The notes under the pieces are model-generated. The model did no database searches and was not told the origin of the DNA. It saw nothing but the letters and a program-made list of their open reading frames with translations. Shown here in pieces: positions 30,854-40,638 of a stretch of 64,000 nt of DNA (the first letter of the stretch is position 1; each line of letters starts with the position of its first letter). The position numbers were made by a program, and so were the translations under genes. Source of the DNA: Paraphaeosphaeria minitans (lineage: Eukaryota > Ascomycota > Dothideomycetes > Pleosporales > Didymosphaeriaceae). The stretch lies in NCBI GenBank assembly GCA_015832175.1, contig WJXW01000014.1:1240001-1304000 (forward strand), in the 5' to 3' direction.

Positions 30854-31863
30854 GGCTGCTGTTGTCCAGTGCTGTCAATACTCCTGATAGATCAAGCTAG
30901 GTGCGCCAAAATATCGCACCTGCTGTTTACTCGAGCGACGCGGACTCGTTGCGCAGTGGTATGAGATCAAGGCGTCGCTGTCGCCGTCGGCAGGCGAACA
31001 AACGTACGGAACTTTGATAGTGTGAGAGACGCGGACGCGACTTGCAAGAGTATGGCATGCGTACCTTGCGCAGCGCAGATGAGCAATCAGTCAGTTACCT
31101 AGTCAAGGCGTCTGACGCACCTCGAAGAGCGCGGTAAACACTGGCAAGATGCAGACGCGTGGGCAACCAAAAAGAGCTGCGCTTGCAGGGTAAACAAGTG
31201 AGAGAGCGAGATAGAGAGGAAGAGAGAGGGAAAGAGAGAGGGAAAGAGAGAGGGAAAGAGAGAGGGAAAGAGAGAGGGAAAGAGAGAGGGAAAGAGAGAG
31301 GGAAAGAGAGAGGGAAAGAGAGGGAGAAAGAGAGAGGGAAAGAGAGAGAGAGAAAGAGAGAGAGTCAGGCCTGGCAGGTTGCCAGCAAACAAACTTGGGC
31401 GGCGCGCAAGTGAAGGACAAGCAGTTGCCTGTTCAGTGGACTCTATCTCTTTCACGTTCACTCTGACCTTGCCCGAGCCCCTCGACCTGGAACGCGCATA
31501 CATAGTGTTCCACAGGCGCCAAAGGCCGGATAGCCCTGGGAAGATGAAAATGAAGATGAGAGCTCTCATCGCCAGCGCTATCACTCTGGTAGGTACCTAC
31601 CTACTGCACGGGCCTTTGCCCCACCTAGGTACCTACAACATGCAGCCCGGCTCAGGAGTACGTACGGTATCATTGCATCCATCTTAGTAGACATAGAAGA
31701 CAGTGAGCGCTTTGGATACGGTATATGGTTCTGTTCTATGTGAGATGCGCCTCCAGGATAAGAACATTTTACACGCTCCCATCTCCAATGTTATGAGTGT
31801 CTGGAATAGCCATCGGATCATGTGACACAAAGCCTCCTCTGTCGTGTAACATGGGACGGCAAT
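30854..31863. other. Intergenic region, about 1 kb
   Basis: Between the Lys-rich protein gene and the 3' end of the VAO-type gene. It contains the 12-bp minisatellite listed separately and paired TACCTACC / TAGGTACC motifs at 31590-31632 that can form short palindromes. No gene seen. Confidence 0.4.
31211..31366. repeat. 12-bp purine minisatellite (AGAGAGAGGGAA)n
   Basis: About twelve copies of the purine-only unit, flanked by more GA-rich sequence. All purines lie on the plus strand. The Ser/Leu/Phe-rich frame it creates on the minus strand is an artefact. Confidence 0.88.
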
Positions 31864-33901
31864 CTACAGCTGCGCTTTCAATTCGACATTCTGGCGAAAG
31901 CGCTTCGGCCAGATGCCCTGTTTACCGGGCGACAGGATCCCGTTCGGGTCGAGTGCATCCTTGATAGTCTCTATAAACCTTCGGTATGCATGATTGTTGA
32001 AGTCGTACAACGAAGCGACAAGGTCTACAGACTGTGAGCTCGATACACGGTATGCTTAGCGTCATAACTCACCCATGCTGTTGATGTGGCTTCTGTATTT
32101 GCTGAAACCTCTCTTCTTGCCCTCTTCGAACAGATTCATGAAGATGGTCTGCACTGCTCGACGATGCTCGACGTTGGTCTTGTCAAAAGTCATCATGTTG
32201 ACGAAGATGACATGACGCTCGTGCATGAAGAAATCGCAGAACAGATCAAAGCCCTCAGCCTCGCATACCCTACGACTCCTTAGTACAGTGCCTTCTGGCT
32301 GACAAATAATGAAACACGTAGCAAATCGCAATACAGAGTATGTCGGGAGTTGAACTTACCTCTTCGCCGTCCTGACCCAATCCAATACAGTGCCGCCATT
32401 TGAAGGAATGATGGGACTATAATCGTGATGGGCCCCAATTCCGCCACCTTCCTTGGGCAATCTGAACTTCACCATCGGCAAGCTCCATAAGCTCGGCACG
32501 CCAACGAAGAATCCTCCATGGGGCTCAGCAACCCTGGCCGGATCCAATGTGTCCCCATCGTCGGCTGAAAACATCTCCCCACTCAAGCGTCCTTTTGGCG
32601 CCTGCATGGCCACAATTTTCTTCAGCTCGTTGAAGTGTGCCTGGACCACCTCTTTTGCCCCGTACAGTCCGAACTTGGCGTTCCAGTACCCGATGTTGAG
32701 TTGCGCCTGGAGCTCCTTCAAGCGCCAATCAGGTATGGCACCTCCTTCTGGCCATATTTCTTCTCGTTTCCCCATCATCCCCAAGCACTCGACCAAATTT
32801 GACACGTACACAGTGTTGGGCAGCAAGCCATCCCGACGAAGCGGGCCGAACACGTTGACGATGGTCTCAACGTCTTCGAAATCAGGCATATCGAACGTGC
32901 AAGACATGAAAGCCTGCGGTGCTGGCGTGAGCCAGATACCTAACTTGCAGACGATTCCTAAATTTGACTGTAGGAACAAACCCTCGATACTGGGTCCAAA
33001 TGTGAACTTGGAAAGATGCGACGATGGCGACTCGGAGACGGCGAACTGACCCGTACGTACAAGCTCGCCGTTGGCAAGCATGGCTTCAATCCCACAAATG
33101 TGCTGATGATGCGTTGCTGTGGGTGTGAAGCCTGTTCCACGGTCTAAGGTATTCCCGATCACGGAACCCTAGATGTACGGGGTACATGGTCAGTGTAAGT
33201 CAAGTCAGTTTCGGGCGATACTTCGTTGAGATTTCACTGTTCTCTGCGAACGAGACCCATGTGCCTTGTACGCGCAAGATGACTTACCCATCCCAATGAC
33301 GGCACCGATGGCCAAACTTTGAGCTTATGCGCGACGCAATAGTCGTACAGCTCGGTGAAGGTGACGCCAGGCTCAACGACGGCATAAGCGTACTCTGCGT
33401 TGACTTCGATAATTTGATTCATACGGTGGAGGTCCAGGGCTACAGAGCCATTGACACGCGGTGCCGGGCCGCCATAGCTATTTCCAAATTGGGTCAGACC
33501 TAGGTCACTGTGCAGCGAGTACCAAAGGTAGGATGGACTGACCCGAGGTTTTTCCCTCTCGAAAACGTCCAAAGCGGGATTCCGTATTCGTTTGAAATGG
33601 CGAGTACGCGTCTGAGTTCTTCTAGATTCGCGGGTCTCACTGCGGCGCTCGGGGTCTTGCGCTTGCCCTCTGCCTCCCACAACTCATATGGGTCGATATA
33701 TTCTATCAAGGCATCACCTTGGAGTACCTGTTGATGCCCTACTACTGCCATGAATTGTATGATTGCTGCATCGAATGCATACTGCGTAAACCCCGGTGGC
33801 AATGCGCTTTTTAGCGGTGTTGTGATGGAGTCTTTGAAGAGATTGCAATGTGTGGATTGGTATTCTGCGTTAACGTAAGCTGGTGATGGTAGTGGCGGCA
33901 T
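31864..33901 (-). CDS. Vanillyl-alcohol-oxidase-type FAD oxidase (5 exons)
   Basis: Flavoprotein of the VAO/4-cresol oxidizing family that oxidises para-substituted phenols; 571 aa against 560 for Penicillium VAO. Exons: 33901-33543, 33477-33288, 33168-32360, 32269-32073, 32024-31864. Introns are 65, 119, 90 and 48 nt, all GT-AG, and their removal restores a gap-free family alignment. The FAD domain holds NLGYGGPAPRVNGSV (Tyr corresponds to VAO Y108) and VEPGVTFTELYDY. H430 in GAHHDYSP matches H422, which binds FAD covalently. YR in SKYRSHINSM matches Y503/R504. VAO D170, needed for catalysis and flavin attachment, is replaced by S180 (VPSLGWG). The C-terminus DPNGILSPGKQGIWP is typical. No signal peptide. 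Substrate is uncertain, given the Asp-to-Ser change. Confidence 0.88.
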
Positions 33902-35132
33902 AGTGAGTGAATTGTAAGCCAGGTCGACGGTCGATGGTCATGCACAGATGTTAGGAGGACAAGCGACTTGTACAACCTAGTCAACCTGCGTTGGGGATTG
34001 TGGATCGTCGATTAACAGGGGAGGTATTTCAAGTTAGGGTAGAATAAGCTTCCCCACAATGCGGAGAAGTTTGGACGTTGCGACCCCACATATCTAACTT
34101 TAAACCAACATGACCCCGGGTGCCTAAGGGCTAGGACCCACATCTAAGTTATTCCAATGCGGTGCTAACAGGTTTGCGAGAATGTGCAAGTCATTTCATT
34201 ATGCGTCTTCAGGCTTGATTAAGGATACGTGTGGTATGACACGATGCCATAGGTAGAGAGCTCCCTTTTAATTAAGAATTTGCTAGCCACAAGCGCCTGC
34301 CAAAAGACTTGTAAAGCGTACAGGTATAATTACCAGATTCAGGTGGCTGTGTACGCCATGCCCACGCCCATACCTGCCATTTATCTTGTCCCTTGAAGTT
34401 CAGAGACATAGGACTGAACATCAATCCATCCATGTATAAAAGAAACACCACAAGCGGAGGGCTTGGATATGCTTCAAGTGCAGAGTTTGGTTCCAAGATA
34501 CTAGTCGTTGCCTGACACGGCGTTGTGATAAACCAGGACTCAGGCGCTAAGCATTGAGGCCTGAAAGAGTCGGCTTCTAGAAGGCAGAGGTGGAGATGAG
34601 CCCATTATGTCCGGAAGAGAAAGCAGGAAGTAGAATAAGGACGTTTAAGGAGTCGACAAGCTCGACGAGGTGACAAGATGCAGATGTGTTACAGATGTCG
34701 CATATTAGGACGAAGTGAGAGGGTGCCTTGCCCTCTGGCGCTAGATTCATATGATGATGAGAATACTTGAGAGACTGTTGACACGGTGTCAAAATATGTG
34801 GGCAGTTTGAGCGGGTTCAACGTTGCAGAGGTTGTGTGCCTTATTACTCAGCTGTACTGAAAAAATCAGACCCGACTAACAGCTGAATGGTCGAATATAA
34901 CATCGCACCTATATAGCCAGATTAAGAGCATTATGCAACAGTCTCTGTATTTTTTACACTAAATACTACCTTTTGCGATGGTAGGTCTTCTCTAAGTCGC
35001 GCACGCGTCAAGCTAGATCATACGTTTGACCTTCACCTCACTAGCGAAATCAGGCCTAGTGCCGTTACCTACCATGAAACTCCGGGACTTCAACAGTTGC
35101 TCGCTCTCAACCGAGAGCCCTCGCCACGCAAC
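33902..35132. other. Intergenic region, 1.2 kb
   Basis: Contains the promoter of the VAO-type gene and the upstream region of the next small gene. Short frames (for example 34272-34496, -) are unrecognised. No repeats of note. Confidence 0.35.
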
Positions 35133-35435
35133 ATGGCCGACACAGCCATGGACATCAACACCACGAATTACGTCCCGGCCATCGGCACATACACCAGCCC
35201 TCCAGGATATCAAGGACAAGGGCGACAGCAGACTGAGTGGGCGAAGCAGCAGGCTAAGAAACGAGCCAAGAATAAGGCCGTGCGGGCAAGACGGCATGAG
35301 GCAAAAAGTGCCTGCGTTCAAGAGGTACTGCAGGAAAAGCGACTGGAAGACGTGTTGGATCGCATGGGCGGCTTGGAACTCGGTGGGGGTGATGCTGGCA
35401 AATGCGCTGAAAGTATGAATGGGCTCAGCAATTGA
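35133..35435 (+). CDS. Hypothetical 100-aa protein, basic/helical
   Basis: Unrecognised. The ATG at 35133 (CAACATGGCC context) is preferred over the frame start at 35097, which is not ATG. It encodes a Tyr/Pro/Gly N-terminus (NYVPAIGTYTSPPGYQGQG) followed by a highly charged, probably helical segment (WAKQQAKKRAKNKAVRARRH, then VLQEKRLEDVLDRMGGLEL). No signal peptide. It lies 150 bp before another charged hypothetical protein on the same strand, and their basic segments look alike in composition. They may be fragments of one gene or a diverged duplication. Confidence 0.4.
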   Translation: MADTAMDINTTNYVPAIGTYTSPPGYQGQGRQQTEWAKQQAKKRAKNKAVRARRHEAKSACVQEVLQEKRLEDVLDRMGGLELGGGDAGKCAESMNGLSN

Positions 35436-35583
35436 CAGAATGCTTCACTGACGAATTCTCGAAGACAACGCGAATATCAGGCCACAATCAGGGCAGAGGG
35501 CCACTTATGGCGAAAGCACGGATGGTATAATCACCAGTCTGATTTTGGAGTACATGTTGCTGATACTTGGCATAGAACGAACT

Positions 35584-36165
35584 ATGGCCGCCAAAGCTGA
35601 GTACAACTTTGTGGAACAGAAGGAAGCCGACAAGTGCGCCGAACACAGGCTCGACATCCAGGCCAGCCGCGACTTCAAAATCAAGAAACGTAACGAGGCT
35701 CGAGGTTCCACTCAACGGCTGACATGGCGGGAGTACCGAGAAGAGAGCAAGGAACGAAAGGAAGAGAAAAAGGAGCGGGGGTACCAACAGTCGGGGCTTG
35801 AGGTCCTCACTTCTGATACGCAACGTCAGCGGGTGATGATCCCCTCCGGCGGCCGTCGTGCATGGCGTGAAGCTCGTCGGCAAGCTCGCCTGATTGTGTC
35901 TCAGGGTGCGCAGTATGTCCTTATGGTGCCTCAGCAGCATGCCCATGTGCCAACAAGACGCCAACAAGCACAGAACACCTCACTGTACATGTCTCCCGCG
36001 CCTCGGCTACATCGTGAGCCAGCTTTCCGTCTCGATCATGGTACGCTTCCAGACACTACAACCCGGTCCCGTATATCCCATGGAAGTGACGATCAAGCTC
36101 AGGTTGAAAGCGCATCCGGGAATGGTCGGGAGCAAGTTGGTAGTTTAATGAAACTGGACGATTAG
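35584..36165 (+). CDS. Hypothetical 193-aa highly charged protein
   Basis: Unrecognised. The open frame begins at a non-ATG codon at 35545, so ATG 35554 or 35584 is the likely start; I use 35584 (MAAKAEYNFVEQKEADKC). Residues 10-75 are dense in Lys, Arg and Glu (RDFKIKKRNEARG, WREYREESKERKEEKKERG) and probably helical. The rest is Gln/Arg/Ser-rich and disordered-looking. No membrane segment or known domain. Reality as a gene is moderately supported by composition only. Confidence 0.35.
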   Translation: MAAKAEYNFVEQKEADKCAEHRLDIQASRDFKIKKRNEARGSTQRLTWREYREESKERKEEKKERGYQQSGLEVLTSDTQRQRVMIPSGGRRAWREARRQARLIVSQGAQYVLMVPQQHAHVPTRRQQAQNTSLYMSPAPRLHREPAFRLDHGTLPDTTTRSRISHGSDDQAQVESASGNGREQVGSLMKLDD

Positions 36166-36856
36166 GGGCGGATAGGTGAACAGCTGCTGGCCAGGGGTAG
36201 CAGGTGTATATATGGGTGGACTCGAGGCGAATCGCCATGATAGAAAGCGTGCGAGGCCATCCAGAGGGCTTGCGAGCAACAGAAGCGCTCATTTGGCTGG
36301 GCACGCTTGGGAAGACGCCTCAGCAAACGGTGCATGTCAGTCCAACACAAGATTCCATGGCGAATTTTCAGACACTGTACCAGGTAAAAATATCATGGGT
36401 GGGATTGTACGACCACATTGAGTGGGGCTCTCGGATGCTTCATCTACGAGCTATGCTTTACCCAAGTCTGCGTGACTGTCCCCTCTAAGCCTCTCGACCG
36501 GCACTTTTTTCGATGGTCAAATGTAGATAAAAAGACACATGCGGCCATCCATAGAACAGTAAAAGCACACCGATCGGAAAGACGGCAGGGGCAAGGGCGC
36601 TTGACCCAGTATATGTAGATATGAATGGGTTGAGAAATGGCAGCAAAAAAGCCCGGCAAGTTCCGGGTATTAGAAGAGGAAGTGGAACGAGGCAAAAAGA
36701 AAAGTCGTTAGAGTCGTAAGATCGTAGCCGTCGCAGAGCCGAGACTCGTGCTGGGCAGGCGGGCAAGCAGAAGCACGCAGCCTGCAGGCCAGCCATGCGC
36801 CAAACTCCGTGAGCAAGTCTGCCTAGGCACAAAAGGCAGGGCTCAACAAGCAGGGG
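36166..36856. other. Intergenic region, no gene seen
   Basis: About 0.7 kb between the charged hypothetical gene and the 3' end of the Asp/His-repeat gene. Only short unrecognised frames. Confidence 0.35.
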
Positions 36857-37315
36857 CTAGGGCGCGTCGTCGTCGACAAAGACGCCCCAGAAATGCACTT
36901 CTTCGTTCTCGCGTCCGGCCAGGGGCGCGCCGTAGACGTCGGCGCACATCTCGATGGGAACTTCGAGCTTCAGGCAGCCGTGGCCGAGGAAGGTGAAGAG
37001 CAGCCACGAGTCGTAGGGCGGGAAGGCGCCGTGGTCGGCGAGCTTCCTGCTGAGGATGCCGCGGTTCTGCAGGGACGGGGTGTGGGGCACCTTGAAGGCG
37101 TGAAAGGGCAGCGTCTCAAGGGCGTCGGCGACGAAGAAGGACGAACCCAGGGCCAGCTCGAGCGACACGGGGCCCTGGTCGGGGGCGGAGGGCGGGGCGG
37201 GATGGCAATGGTGGAAGCGCACAGTGCCGAGGCGCAGGTCGACAGGCTGGCCGAGCAGGTCGAACAGTTCGGTCGAGTACAGGCGGAAGTAGCCGTGGTG
37301 GATGGCGCGCAGGTC

Positions 37316-37356
<41 letters not shown>

Positions 37357-37693
37357 CGCCGTCGCCGTTGCTGTTGCCGTTTCGGTTGCCATTTCTGCTG
37401 CCATTTCTATTGCCATTGCCATCGCCGTCGCCGTCGCGGGCGGCGTGCAGCAGCAGCTCGACACGGCGGCCCTGCGCCTCAGCCGCGCTCAGGGAGCGGC
37501 GGATCTCAAGCTTGGTGTGCCTGGCGCCGAGCTCAGCGAGGGCGAGCGTGCAGGCCTCACGCCGCACGTCGTCGTCGTCGTCGCGTCCGTCGACGTGCCG
37601 GGCGCGCAGCAGCCGCGTCTCGAAGCGCTGCACGAGGGCTTCGAACTGGCGCAGGGCGCGGTCGGCGTCGCTGGGGCCCTTGAGCGCGGCCAT
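36857..37693 (-). CDS. Hypothetical conserved-looking protein with Asp/Gly/Asn and Asp/His repeats (278 aa)
   Basis: The start at ATG 37693 (MAALKGPSDADRALRQFEAL) is chosen over the much longer upstream open frame, whose first 246 codons are Arg/Pro/His low complexity from a pyrimidine-rich leader. The N-terminal part is helical and charged (FETRLLRARHVDGRDDDDDV). Next comes a repeat tract of GDGDGNGNRNGSRNGN type and then (DH)n, encoded by TCGTGG-type hexamers at 37313-37353. The C-terminal 120 residues look folded (DLRAIHHGYFRLYSTELFDL, SLELALGSSFFVADALETLP, SWLLFTFLGHGCLKLEVPIE, HFWGVFVDDDAP). I do not recognise the family. The His/Asp tract could bind metal, but a slippage product without function is as likely. 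Confidence 0.65.
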
Positions 37694-38410
37694 CGGCGTA
37701 CTGTGCTGTGCTGTGCTGTGCTGTCCTGGGCTGGGCTGGGCCGGTTGGCGGGCGGCAGCAATGGCAACGGCAACGGTGACGGCAACGGTAACGGCAACGG
37801 CAATGGGCAGCGCTGGGTGGTGGTGGTGGTGGTGGTGGTGGCGGCGAGACGGGCGGGGCGCGGCGGAGCGCGGCGGAGAGCGAGCGAGGGCGGCCGGCAC
37901 GGAGCGTCGACAAAGGGCAGCAGCGTTGGGAAGGTCGACATGACATGTGAGCAAAACATGGGAATGCGGACGCTGTCGACATTTTGCAATTTTGCACTGG
38001 CATCGCAGAAGGCGTCGCCAAGCACAAGCAGCAGCGCGCCCCGGATGCAAATGCAGCTCCCCGGCCAATCGCGCTGAGCCTCGCCGTGCATGCCGGTGCC
38101 GTGCCGTGCGCGTCTCTCGCTGCCGCTGCTCTCGCCCTGTCCTCTGCTGTCGTCCTCTCCCCTGCTTTCGTTCTCTCCTTTGCTCTCGTCCTGTCCTGTC
38201 CTGTCCTTTCCTTTCTTTTCTGTCCTCTCGCTCTCGCTCTCGCCCTGTCCTCTGCTTTTGTTCTCTCGGCTTTCGTCCTCTCCTCTGCTCTCGTCCCCTC
38301 CGCTCCCCTCCGCTCCCCTCCTCTCGCCCTCGCCCTCTGCTCACCGTGGCTGACAACACAAACTCGACCTCTGCACCCTGTGGCATCCAGGGCCAGCTAT
38401 TCCTCAAGTG
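37694..38410. promoter_or_regulatory. Pyrimidine-rich upstream region of the Asp/His-repeat gene
   Basis: Contains CTGTG pentamers (37699-37722), an AACGGC/AACGGT-type tract (37757-37803), a GGTGGT run (37816-37842) and a long CTCTCGTCCTCT-rich segment (38107-38340). Long frames on both strands across it are low-complexity artefacts. Confidence 0.4.
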
Positions 38411-39427
38411 TACAGTCGCCCTCGTCTGCACTGTACAATCGCCCCTAGTCTACGCTGTACAAGCGCCCTAGTCCACTGTACAATTGCCCTAGTCTGCACT
38501 GTACAATTGCCCTAGTCTGCACTATACAATTACCCTAGTCTACACTGTACAATTGCCCTAGTCTACACTATACAATTGCCCTAGTCTACACTATACAATT
38601 GCCCTAGTCTACACTGTACAATTGCCCTAGTCTATACTATACAATTACCCTAGTCTGCACTATACAATTACCCTAGTCTACACTGTACAATTGCCCTAGT
38701 CTACACTATACAATTGCCCTAGTCTACACTATACAATTGCCCTAGTCTACACTATATAATTGCCCTAGTCTGCACTATACAATTGCCCTAGTCTGCACTA
38801 TACAATTGCCCTAGTCTGTACTATATAATTGCCCTAGTCTACACTGTACAATTGCCCTAGTCTACACTATATAATTGCCCTAGTCTGCACTGTACAATTG
38901 CCCTAGTCTACACTGTACAATTGCCCTAGTCTGCACTATACAATTGCCCTAGTCTACACTGTACAATTGCCCTAGTCTACACTATACAATTGCCCTAGTC
39001 TGCACTATATAATTGCCCTAGTCTACACTATATAATTGCCCTAGTCTGCACTATACAATTGCCCTAGTCTACACTGTATAATTGCCCTAGTCTGCACTGT
39101 ATAATTGCCTTAGTCTACACTGTACAATTGCCCTAGTCTACACTATATAATTGCCCTAGTCTATACTGTACAATTGCTCTAGTCTACACTGTACAATTGC
39201 CCTAGTCTACACTATACAATTGCCCTAGTCTACACTGTACAATTGCCCTAGTCTACACTATACAATTGCCCTAGTCTACACTGTACAATTGCCCTAGTCT
39301 GCACTGTACAATTGCCCTAGTCTGCACTGTACAATTACCCTAGTCTACACTGTACAATTGCCCTAGTCTGCACTGTACAATCGCCCTAGTCTACACTGTA
39401 CAATCGCCCCTAGTCTACTCTGTACAG
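38411..39427. repeat. Large minisatellite, 23-bp unit, about 42-44 copies
   Basis: Head-to-tail copies of TGTACAATTGCCCTAGTCTACAC type unit, given here as TGTACAATTG + CCCTAGTCTACAC. The unit is built of short palindromes (TGTACA, CAATTG, CTAG). Copies differ mainly at fixed positions: TGTACA/TATACA/TATATA, TGCACT/TACACT and TTGCCC/TTACCC. All of these are C-to-T or G-to-A in CpA/TpG context. Terminal copies at both ends keep a CpG (AATCGCCCC) that inner copies show as AATTGCCC. No open frame or CRISPR-like spacer structure. Confidence 0.93.
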
Positions 39428-40314
39428 GATGAGGTCGCACTGGCAGCTGGCGCGGGCGCCCTCCTCCGAGCCACTCTCGTTGCCCCATGTCGCCGTGTCC
39501 GCCTGTGCCATTGGCCTGCCGAACCCGGCCCCGTCCCGCGAAGCCCGCTGTCTCGGCCTCTCGGCCCTCTCGGCCCGCCTCCTGGTCGCCTCACACCGCA
39601 CAGCATTCCACAGCACTACACATCTACACAGCACGGCCCGCCCTGGACCTCAACACCACGCACGCACGCACGCTCGCACGCCTGCTTGCTGCTCGCCTTC
39701 CACCCTCGCCCGCCTGCTTGCTGCTCGCCTTCCACCCTCGCCCGCCTGCTTGCTGCTCGCCTTCCACCCTCGCCCGCCTGCTTGCTGCTCGCCTTCCACC
39801 CTCGCCCACCCGCCTGCTGCCATGCCATGCCATGCCACGACCCATCGCCCCTGCCGTCGACCATGCCGGCAGAGCAACACCCAGACCGCCCTCCTGCACC
39901 GTGACCACGTTCGCAGCCCGCTGGTCCGCAGTTGCTGACGCTTTCTTCCAATTCATTCTGAACACGCCGCGAGATCACGCGCACCATGCGAGGCAAGGCG
40001 TGCAAGCTTAGGCCCTTGTCGCTGCTGCAAGCTGAGGTGGCACTTCTACAGCACCTGTGATGTATGCTTCGTCTTGTGGAATGTTGTGCCATTTCACTCG
40101 CCATGTCCGTTTGCACGACTTGATCAGCAAGTACTTGTGCGCGAAACTATTGGTGAACCACCCTCCCATCCTCCCAATCGCCCGTCATAGATACTGTGAC
40201 GTAGCATTGCTTTGGAGACGTATTCAGCAAAACCGGCGGCGCCTTGCCGTGCCTCGGGTGGTATGATCCGTGCTTCGTCAGATCTAACATGATGCGACGT
40301 TCCATCACTCGACT
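39428..40314. other. Intergenic region between minisatellite and MFS gene
   Basis: Carries the 32-bp minisatellite and otherwise no supported gene. Long frames on both strands derive from the repeat and from C-rich sequence. Confidence 0.35.
39680..39812. repeat. 32-bp minisatellite, about four copies
   Basis: Four near-identical copies of GCCTGCTTGCTGCTCGCC followed by TTCCACCCTCGCCC. The period of 32 bp is exact between copies (39680, 39712, 39744, 39776). Confidence 0.88.
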
Positions 40315-40638
40315 ATGCTCATGCCCGCCCGACACATCAGACAGGCAGTGTTTCGCAAACCAACCATCCAGAACGCCACCAGTTGGCAAAGTTTCAGAGC
40401 ATCAGTCTTCCAGACCATCACGACCTTCCTTGGTCTGTGGCATCATCGAGAAGTTGCTGGCACCACTGTCCTTCTAGTATGCTCGCGTCCGCAGGCTTGT
40501 ATCCTCGGCATCGCATACATGGGCTCGCTTTATGAGCCATCGGTACGAGGCAGTATGATATCCGTCATCGGGCGGCGTATATCAAAAAGATTCACGACCT
40601 TGGAAGGATGGCGCGAGATTGGGTCCGGCGTGTATGCC

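Noticed and set aside
36893..38077. 394-codon plus-strand frame rich in Val/Gly/Ala
   Set aside because: Antisense shadow of the Asp/His-repeat gene and its GC-rich leader; poly-Val from the CAC/GTG-type repeat.
37694..38431. Upstream extension of the Asp/His-repeat protein to 38431
   Set aside because: The added part is Arg/Pro/His low complexity from a pyrimidine-rich leader, and an ATG with a protein-like N-terminus exists at 37693.
38411..39427. CRISPR-like array
   Set aside because: There are no unique spacers; the 23-bp units are directly adjacent, and the organism is a fungus.
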